Below are positions 23,114 to 28,366 of a stretch of DNA of 28,366 nucleotides, one piece after another. Both the position numbers and the translations under genes were made by a program. The notes beneath the pieces are model-generated. The model was not told where the DNA came from. It made no database searches and worked only from the letters and a program-made list of their open reading frames with translations. Numbering within the stretch: position 1 is the stretch's first letter; each line of letters begins with the position of its first letter. The stretch is from NCBI GenBank assembly GCA_050944685.1, contig JBMNRP010000027.1:1-28366 (forward strand), in the 5' to 3' direction. Source of the DNA: CADBRN01 sp050944685 (GTDB lineage: Bacteria; Bacillota; Clostridia; Lachnospirales; Lachnospiraceae).

Positions 23114-23455
23114 ATGGAATCGTTTGTGAGGGAGTCGCTTCTCTATGATTTTTACGGGGAGCTGCTGACGGATCATCAGAAAAAGATTTTTCAGGAAGTG
23201 ATTTTCGATGATTTTTCCATCAGCGAGGTGGCCCGGGACGAGGGCATCAGCCGTCAGGGCGTCCATGATATGCTGCGCCGCTCGGAACGCGCCCTCGAGG
23301 AATATGAGTCGAGGCTGCATCTGGTTGAGCGTTTTGTGAAAATACGGGAGCAGACGGATGCGATCCGGACTCTGACGGAATGTCCGCCGGAAGAAGCGGA
23401 GAAGAGTCTGAAAAAGATCCGGGAGATTGCGGAAAAGATCCGCGGGGAGTTATGA
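23114..23455 (+). CDS. ylxM: YlxM-family SRP-associated helix-turn-helix protein
   Basis: A 113-residue protein almost always found upstream of ffh in Firmicutes. I start it at MESFVRESLLYDFYGELLTD, 9 nt after CTGGAG, rather than at upstream in-frame codons. The sigma-factor-like helix-turn-helix is clear: LTDHQKKIFQEVIFDDFSIS followed by EVARDEGISRQGVHDMLRRS. A charged helical C-terminus ends in KIREIAEKIRGEL. It is thought to modulate SRP assembly. It is 3 bp from ffh, so translation is coupled. Confidence 0.94.
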   Translation: MESFVRESLLYDFYGELLTDHQKKIFQEVIFDDFSISEVARDEGISRQGVHDMLRRSERALEEYESRLHLVERFVKIREQTDAIRTLTECPPEEAEKSLKKIREIAEKIRGEL

Positions 23456-23458
23456 GAA

Positions 23459-24805
23459 TTGGCATTTGAGAGTTTAAGTGAGAAACTGCAGAATGTTTTT
23501 AAAAAGCTGCGCGGGAAAGGACGCCTCACCGAGGCTGACGTAAAGGCGGCACTGCGGGAGGTCAAGCTCGCTCTCCTGGAGGCAGATGTAAACTTCCGCG
23601 TGGTGAAGAACTTTACAAAAGCGGTTCAGGAAAAGGCAGTCGGAAGCGATGTGCTGAACGGGCTGAATCCCGGTCAGACCGTCATCAAGATCGTTCACGA
23701 CGAACTTGTCAATATGATGGGATCGGAGATGACGGAGCTTCCGCTGAAAGAGTCCTCTGAAGTGACGATTATCATGATGGTCGGTCTTCAGGGTGCCGGT
23801 AAGACGACGACCGCCGCGAAGCTCGCCGGACAGCTGAAGGGAAAGGGCAGAAAGCCTCTCCTGGTCGCGCTGGATGTCTACCGCCCGGCTGCGATTAAAC
23901 AGCTGCAGGTGAACGGCGAAAAGGTCGGAGTCGACGTATTTTCGATGGGCGAGAAGAAAAAGCCTGCGATGATCGCGAAGGCGGCGCAGGCAAAGGCATT
24001 TGCCGGTGGTTACAATGTCGTGTTCCTTGACACGGCCGGCCGTCTTCAGATCGACGACGATATGATGCAGGAACTGGAAACCGTGAGAGATGCCGTTCAC
24101 GTCGATCAGACGCTTCTGGTCGTGGATGCCATGACCGGACAGGAAGCGGTAAATGTTGCGAAGACCTTTGATGAGCGTGTCGGAATCGACGGAGTGATAC
24201 TCACCAAGCTGGATGGTGACACGAGAGGCGGTGCCGCGCTCTCCATCAAAGCGGTTACCGGAAAGCCGCTTCTCTATGTGGGAATGGGCGAGAAGCTCTC
24301 GGATCTGGAACCGTTCTACCCGGAACGCATGGCGGACCGGATCCTCGGAATGGGCGATGTAATGACCCTGATAGAGAAAGCCGAGGCAAGTCTGGATGAG
24401 GAAAAGGCGAGGGAACTGGAGAAAAAGGTGAAAAAAGCCAGCTTCGGTTTCGATGACTATCTCACCAGCATGGAGCAGATGAGAAATATGGGAGGAATCT
24501 CGAGCGTTCTTTCCATGCTGCCCGGGTTCGGAGGAAAAACAAAAGAGATCGAGGGGATGATTGACGAGAAGGACCTCGCCAGAAAAGAGGCGATGATCTA
24601 TTCGATGACGCCGGAAGAGCGGTCCAACCCGGATCTTCTGAATATGTCCCGCAAGCTGCGCATTGCGAAGGGCGCGGGCGTCGATGTCTCTGAAGTGAAC
24701 CGCTTCGTCAAGCAGTTCAACCAGACGAGAAAGATGATGAAGCAGATGCCGGGTATTGCCAGAGGCAAGCGCGGACGTCTCAATGGCTTTAAGATGCCGT
24801 TCTGA
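23459..24805 (+). CDS. ffh: Signal recognition particle GTPase Ffh
   Basis: SRP54 homologue that binds signal peptides and 4.5S/SRP RNA. The 448-residue protein begins with a TTG codon at 23459; this is supported by the conserved MAFESLSEKLQNVFKKLRG start and a GGGGAG site 9 nt upstream. The N domain (1-85) is followed by the G domain with GLQGAGKTTTAAKLA, DVYRPAAIKQL, DTAGRLQ and TKLDGDTRGG. The methionine-rich M domain (about 320-448) includes YLTSMEQMRNMGG, MLPGFGG, RKLRIAKGAGVDVSEVNRF and the terminal MKQMPGI. All GTPase motifs are intact. Confidence 0.97.
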   Translation: MAFESLSEKLQNVFKKLRGKGRLTEADVKAALREVKLALLEADVNFRVVKNFTKAVQEKAVGSDVLNGLNPGQTVIKIVHDELVNMMGSEMTELPLKESSEVTIIMMVGLQGAGKTTTAAKLAGQLKGKGRKPLLVALDVYRPAAIKQLQVNGEKVGVDVFSMGEKKKPAMIAKAAQAKAFAGGYNVVFLDTAGRLQIDDDMMQELETVRDAVHVDQTLLVVDAMTGQEAVNVAKTFDERVGIDGVILTKLDGDTRGGAALSIKAVTGKPLLYVGMGEKLSDLEPFYPERMADRILGMGDVMTLIEKAEASLDEEKARELEKKVKKASFGFDDYLTSMEQMRNMGGISSVLSMLPGFGGKTKEIEGMIDEKDLARKEAMIYSMTPEERSNPDLLNMSRKLRIAKGAGVDVSEVNRFVKQFNQTRKMMKQMPGIARGKRGRLNGFKMPF

Positions 24806-24821
24806 TGAGAATCAGGGAATT

Positions 24822-24850
24822 CCGGGTGAGACCCGGCTCTTCCTTTATTC
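24822..24850 (+). terminator. weak hairpin between ffh and rpsP
   Basis: CCGGGT-GAG-ACCCGG (24822-24836) is followed by the T-rich CTCTTCCTTTATTC. The 6 bp stem could attenuate or mark an mRNA processing site rather than end transcription fully. A new A/T-rich leader precedes rpsP. Confidence 0.4.
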
Positions 24851-24896
24851 TATAAAAAATCAAATTTATTCTAATTTTTATCTGGAGGAATGAAAA

Positions 24897-25139
24897 ATGG
24901 CAGTTAAAATTCGTTTAAAAAGAATGGGACAGAAGAAAGCTCCGTATTACAGAATTGTAGTCGCAAATGCGACCTCCCCGAGAGACGGCAGATTTATCGA
25001 GGAGATCGGAACCTATGATCCGAATCAGGAGCCGTACGCTTTTACTGTCAATGAAGAAGCGGCGAAGAAATGGCTCTCGAACGGCGCACAGCCGACCGAT
25101 GTCGTTTCCAGAATTTTCAAAAAGGCAGGTATCCAGTAA
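24897..25139 (+). CDS. rpsP: 30S ribosomal protein S16
   Basis: An 80-residue small-subunit protein, standard length. It begins MAVKIRLKRMGQKKAPYYRI and continues VVANATSPRDGRFIEEIGTY, both S16 signatures. GGAGG lies 9 nt before the start. khpA follows in the same direction with a 53 bp gap. This is the usual Firmicute arrangement. Confidence 0.98.
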   Translation: MAVKIRLKRMGQKKAPYYRIVVANATSPRDGRFIEEIGTYDPNQEPYAFTVNEEAAKKWLSNGAQPTDVVSRIFKKAGIQ

Positions 25140-25192
25140 ACCGCCGGAAGGAAAGTCAATCGAAGGCAGGCATCCTCTGGGAGGTGATTTTC

Positions 25193-25423
25193 ATGAAAGA
25201 ACTTGTAGAGGTCATTGCAAAGGCACTGGTTGAGAAACCGGACGAGGTTGTTGTGACAGAGTCAGATACGGGCGATATGATAAAAATTGAGCTGAAAGTA
25301 GCTTCGTCCGACATGGGAAAAGTAATCGGAAGACGCGGCCGCATCGCGAAAGCGATCCGCTCCGTGGTAAAGGCATCGTCATCCAGAAATGACAAAAGAG
25401 TCGTCGTCGACATCGTTGAGTGA
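25193..25423 (+). CDS. khpA: KhpA family KH-domain RNA-binding protein
   Basis: A 76-residue single KH-domain protein (YlqC/KhpA). It opens MKELVEVIAKALVEKPDEV and contains the RNA-binding GXXG loop in GKVIGRRGRIAKAIRSVV. It ends KRVVVDIVE. KhpA proteins bind RNA, often with KhpB/EloR. The start is fixed by GGGAGGTGA (25179-25187). The stop overlaps the beginning of rimM. Confidence 0.95.
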   Translation: MKELVEVIAKALVEKPDEVVVTESDTGDMIKIELKVASSDMGKVIGRRGRIAKAIRSVVKASSSRNDKRVVVDIVE

Positions 25424-25931
25424 TCATGATTTTCTGAGAGTGGGTGTGATTACCTCCCCGCATGGTGTTCACGGAGAGATGCGGGTATTTCCCACGACAG
25501 ACGATCCGGGACGCTTTTCAGATCTGAAAATGGTGTATGTGGATCTGAAGCAGGGCCTTGCGGAGTTTGCCGTTGAGGGCGTGAAATATGTGAAGAACAT
25601 GGTGATCCTCCGGCTCTCCGGCATCACAACCAGAGACGACGCCGAGCGATTCCGAAAAAAAGATATACTGATTTCCCGCGACCAGGCGGTTCCGCTCGCC
25701 GAAAATGAATACTTTATCGCCGATCTGATCGGACTGACCGTGATGACGGACGAGGGAGAAGAGCTCGGAAAGCTGACAGAGGTCATGAAAACGGGTGCGA
25801 ATGATGTATATGTGGTTCAGGGAGAAAGGTACGGAGAAGTGCTGATTCCGGTCATCAGGGATTCGCATCTTCATACGGACCTGGAGAAAGGTGTGATTAC
25901 GGTACACCTGCTTCCCGGCCTGACAGACTGA
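25389..25931 (+). CDS. rimM: Ribosome maturation factor RimM
   Basis: 16S rRNA processing and 30S assembly factor that binds S19. It has an N-terminal beta-barrel (LRVGVITSPHGVHGEMRVFP, TTDDPGRF) and a C-terminal PRC barrel (EYFIADLIGLTVMTDEG, TGANDVYVV, EVLIPVI). The ATG at 25389 gives 180 residues and overlaps khpA by 35 bp. An in-frame TTG at 25416 would give 171 residues, closer to the usual N-terminus, but neither has a clear ribosome binding site. Either way translation is coupled to khpA. Unusually, trmD does not follow directly. Confidence 0.94.
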   Translation: MTKESSSTSLSDHDFLRVGVITSPHGVHGEMRVFPTTDDPGRFSDLKMVYVDLKQGLAEFAVEGVKYVKNMVILRLSGITTRDDAERFRKKDILISRDQAVPLAENEYFIADLIGLTVMTDEGEELGKLTEVMKTGANDVYVVQGERYGEVLIPVIRDSHLHTDLEKGVITVHLLPGLTD

Positions 25932-25952
25932 TATCCGGAAGGAGTATATCTA

Positions 25953-26873
25953 ATGTATTGCAGATATTGTGGCGCTGAGCTGCCGGATAACGCGGTATCC
26001 TGCAGCAGGTGCGGAAAATCATTTATTTCTCCGCTTGAAAATACGGGGGAATCTCAGATCGAGGATTCTGTACAGGAATCGGAACAGAGCACTTCTTCGG
26101 AATACCCGGGAAGGAACGCTCAGAACGATTTTTCTGCCGGGGCGGATCCGGATGTCCGTCCGGATTCTGCCGAGACCGGAAACGCGGGAGAAAGCCCTGC
26201 TTCGGAAAACACGGAAACGGGCACGGGTGCAGGCTATTCAAACTGGGCCAATACGGAATACGGTCAGCCGGACACTTCCGGATGGAACGGCCGGAATACC
26301 GGAAGCAGCAATCAGAGCCAGAACGGGTGGAATACGCAGAACAACGGCGGCTGGGACCAGAATCCGAACGGGTGGAATACGCAGAATAACGGCGGCTGGA
26401 ACCAGAATCCGGACGGGTGGAATACGCAGAACAGCGGCGGCTGGGATCAGAATCCGAACGGGTGGAATACGCAGAACAGCGGCGGCTGGAACCAGAATCC
26501 GAACGGGTGGAATACGCAGAATAACGGTGGCTGGAACCAGAATCCGAACGGGTGGAATACGCAGAACAGCGGCCCCTGGAACCAGGGCGGCGGAATGAAT
26601 TATCCTTATTCGCAGGAGCCGAAGACGACCGGATATGCCATAGCTTCGCTGGTGCTCGGTATCGTTGGGATTTTCTTTAATTTTTTCTTTGTGACGCCGG
26701 CGCTGGCGATCGTTTTCGGCGTTATCGGAAGAAAACAGATCCGGCAGTATCCGAATGAATTAAAGGGCGACGGACTGGCTCTCGCCGGAATCATTCTGGG
26801 AATTATCGCGATTATTCTCACGATTGTCACTCTCGTATTATTGGGAAGCATGATGTCCTATTTCTATTATTGA
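25953..26873 (+). CDS. Zinc-ribbon, Asn/Trp/Gly-repeat, DUF4190-type membrane protein
   Basis: A 306-residue protein in three parts. An N-terminal zinc ribbon reads MYCRYCGAELPDNAVSCSRC, with the two CxxC knuckles intact. A long low-complexity Ser/Glu/Asn region follows, then six 15-residue repeats (residues 124-213) of the type NGWNTQNNGGWNQNP. The C-terminal part (about 225-306) has two hydrophobic segments of DUF4190 type, around YAIASLVLGIVGIFFNFFF and LALAGIILGIIAIIL. The zinc ribbon is probably cytosolic and membrane-tethered. GGAAGGAG precedes the start. Function is unknown. It sits 21 bp after rimM, between genes that are normally adjacent. Confidence 0.88.
   Translation: MYCRYCGAELPDNAVSCSRCGKSFISPLENTGESQIEDSVQESEQSTSSEYPGRNAQNDFSAGADPDVRPDSAETGNAGESPASENTETGTGAGYSNWANTEYGQPDTSGWNGRNTGSSNQSQNGWNTQNNGGWDQNPNGWNTQNNGGWNQNPDGWNTQNSGGWDQNPNGWNTQNSGGWNQNPNGWNTQNNGGWNQNPNGWNTQNSGPWNQGGGMNYPYSQEPKTTGYAIASLVLGIVGIFFNFFFVTPALAIVFGVIGRKQIRQYPNELKGDGLALAGIILGIIAIILTIVTLVLLGSMMSYFYY
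26322..26591 (+). repeat. six 45-bp in-frame tandem repeats
   Basis: Six units of 45 bp, each encoding 15 residues around GWNTQN and GGWNQNP. They differ mainly by single-base D/N and N/S changes and a final P. The near-identity of the units suggests recent expansion and likely length variation. Confidence 0.93.
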
Positions 26874-26896
26874 GAAACGGGATAGAAGGATGCGGA

Positions 26897-27457
26897 ATGT
26901 ATTGCAGAAATTGCGGGAAACAGATTGCGGATAACGCGGAGTTCTGTCCGTATTGCGGAAGATACGTGACCGGATTCGATGAAGAACGCGGCCGAAAGTC
27001 CGCGCCCGCGGAAAATGCCGGAAACGCAGGCGGGAGTTTCGGATGGAGCGCCGGTCCCCGGACGGGGGACAATCCCTGCCGGAACGCCGGTATGAATTAC
27101 GGTTGGGGAAACGGACCGGATTTTCGGAGGGAGTACTATCGGATCCGCGAGACGGAGGGGTTCGCATCTGCTTCACTGACCTGCGGAATCCTCAGCCTGA
27201 TCCTGGGCGTGTTTTTTGTCCCGGAGATTCTGGCGATTGTTTTCGGTGTGATCGCCCAGAGAGTCATCTCGAAAAATCCCGCGAAGTTCAGAGACAGCAA
27301 GACCGCCATTGCGGGCATTATCCTCGGCGTGATCGGGACGATCCTCACGGTTATTTTTTACGTTTATCTTTTCACAAATTATTCTTCGGAGATCCGGGAA
27401 GCTTTGCAGCAGTATTTCGCCGGCTCTTCGGCAGCTATGTTCTTTCCCCGCGGATAA
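26897..27457 (+). CDS. Zinc-ribbon DUF4190-type membrane protein, short paralogue
   Basis: A 186-residue relative of the preceding gene without its repeat block. The N-terminal zinc ribbon is MYCRNCGKQIADNAEFCPYC with both CxxC pairs. A glycine/asparagine-rich linker includes MNYGWGNGPDF. The C-terminal DUF4190-like part (about 95-165) has FASASLTCGILSLILGVFF and a second helix, AIAGIILGVIGTILTVIFY. The start at 26897 is chosen because the zinc ribbon begins there and AGAAGGA lies 6 nt upstream. It follows its paralogue by 23 bp and precedes trmD by about 27 bp. Tandem duplication is likely. Function is unknown. Confidence 0.88.
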   Translation: MYCRNCGKQIADNAEFCPYCGRYVTGFDEERGRKSAPAENAGNAGGSFGWSAGPRTGDNPCRNAGMNYGWGNGPDFRREYYRIRETEGFASASLTCGILSLILGVFFVPEILAIVFGVIAQRVISKNPAKFRDSKTAIAGIILGVIGTILTVIFYVYLFTNYSSEIREALQQYFAGSSAAMFFPRG

Positions 27458-27484
27458 GAGAAAAGTCTTTAGCGGCAGGTCATG

Positions 27485-28366
27485 ATGAAGTTTCAGGTAT
27501 TGACATTATTTCCGGAAATGATTACGGAAGCGGTGAGCCACAGTGTGATCGGACGAGCGCAGAAAAACGGTCTGATTTCGGTTTCAACCATCAATATCCG
27601 CGATTTTTCCTGCAACCGGCACATGCGTGTGGACGATTATCCGTACGGAGGCGGAGCGGGAATGGTCATGGAGGCGGAACCCGTTTTCCGGGCCGTCAGC
27701 GAGGCGAAAAGACGGACCGGTGATTCCGTGCGCGTGGTTTACCTGACGCCGCAGGCGGAAGTGCTCACGCAGACCAAGGTCGAGGAACTGGCAGGGGAGG
27801 AAGCGCTGATCCTTCTGTGCGGCCACTACGAGGGGATAGACGACCGCGTTCTCTCCCAGGTGGTGACGGATTACATATCGATCGGTGATTATGTTCTCAC
27901 CGGAGGAGAGCTGGGCGCGCTGGTGCTGATCGACGCCGTGTCGCGCTTTGTCCCGGGAGTTCTGGGCAATGACGAGTCCGCCGGATTTGAGTCGCTCCAG
28001 GACAATCTTCTGGAGTATCCTCATTATACCAGGCCTGAGATCTGGCACGGCATTCAGGTGCCGGAAGTTCTCTTCTCGGGGGATCACGAGAAGGTCCGCG
28101 AGTGGCGGCTGGAGCAGTCCCTGATCCGTACGAAGGAGCGGAGACCGGATCTGCTTGAAAAAAGCAGGCGGATTCGCACCATCTGGTTTGGAAAAGCGGA
28201 AATCGGAGAAGCGGCGGAGGAGATGACGGAACTGCTCTCCCGATTTGGTTCGGTGGAAAATTACAACCGGAAAACGCTTCAGAAGCGGCGGAATCATCTC
28301 ACCGGAAAAGAGCTTCTTCTGATTTTCACTGAGGACGACATCTCCGAAGCAGATTCCGGGGAAAGT
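27485..28366 (+). CDS. trmD: tRNA (guanine-N1-)-methyltransferase TrmD (3' end outside window)
   Basis: Methylates G37 of tRNAs with SAM to prevent frameshifting. The protein begins MKFQVLTLFPEMITEAVSHS and shows DDYPYGGGAGMVM, LLCGHYEGIDDRV and the knot segment SIGDYVLTGGELGALVLIDA with FVPGVLGN. Also present are LEYPHYTRP and the family-end marker RRPDLL at about residue 219. The frame then stays open for at least 70 more residues to the window edge, longer than the roughly 30 residues seen after RRPDLL in E. coli. An in-frame ATG one codon earlier (27482) is too close to the AGG ribosome binding site. rplS is expected next. Confidence 0.95.
   Translation, partial: MKFQVLTLFPEMITEAVSHSVIGRAQKNGLISVSTINIRDFSCNRHMRVDDYPYGGGAGMVMEAEPVFRAVSEAKRRTGDSVRVVYLTPQAEVLTQTKVEELAGEEALILLCGHYEGIDDRVLSQVVTDYISIGDYVLTGGELGALVLIDAVSRFVPGVLGNDESAGFESLQDNLLEYPHYTRPEIWHGIQVPEVLFSGDHEKVREWRLEQSLIRTKERRPDLLEKSRRIRTIWFGKAEIGEAAEEMTELLSRFGSVENYNRKTLQKRRNHLTGKELLLIFTEDDISEADSGES

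Overview
The window looks like a chromosomal segment of a moderately GC-rich anaerobic Firmicute, most likely Lachnospiraceae or a close clostridial relative. This is inferred from gene content: a DUF4317 protein, a CarD-like regulator next to an L,D-transpeptidase, the ylxM-ffh-rpsP-khpA-rimM-trmD order, strong GGAGG ribosome binding sites, tRNA and tmRNA genes without an encoded CCA, and sigma-A promoters with 16-17 bp spacers. No database search was possible, so the taxon is an inference.

Layout. 1-98: the 3' end (domains V and VI) of a class C group II intron on the + strand, ending about 2 bp from the 3' end of ssrA (tmRNA, minus strand, 101-454). smpB and secG follow on the minus strand. 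1.5-5.2 kb (+): an orphan OmpR-type response regulator, then azlC-azlD-kptA and a DUF1801/DUF1905 fusion. A ~100 bp promoter-plus-leader segment occurs twice, before the regulator and again before azlC. 5.2-5.9 kb (-): an extremely Asp-rich protein with one EF-hand loop, and a small HIRAN protein. 6.0-9.3 kb (+): a WYL regulator, xpt with a perfect palindrome on its -35 box, and an orphan sensor kinase. 9.4-12.8 kb: a YkuD L,D-transpeptidase (-), a CarD-like protein (+) and a DUF4317 protein (-). Then come tRNA-Glu(CTC), a HAD hydrolase, and topoisomerase IV parE-parC (+). 18.4-21.0 kb (-): a glutamate-cysteine ligase-like gene followed by a glutathionylspermidine synthase-like ATP-grasp gene. 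Then tRNA-Thr(CGT), citrate synthase, and from 23.1 kb the SRP/ribosome operon ylxM-ffh-rpsP-khpA-rimM, two tandem zinc-ribbon/DUF4190 membrane proteins, and trmD running off the right end.

How they work together: the two ends are core translation quality control (tmRNA, SmpB), protein export (SecG, SRP) and ribosome/tRNA maturation (S16, RimM, KhpA, TrmD). The middle is a patchwork of small accessory genes between a response regulator and a sensor kinase that may once have been neighbours. The points most worth a second look are the intron abutting ssrA, the duplicated promoter segment, the EF-hand/poly-Asp protein, the GCL plus ATP-grasp pair, the tandem palindromes before the SRP operon, and the twin zinc-ribbon genes between rimM and trmD.
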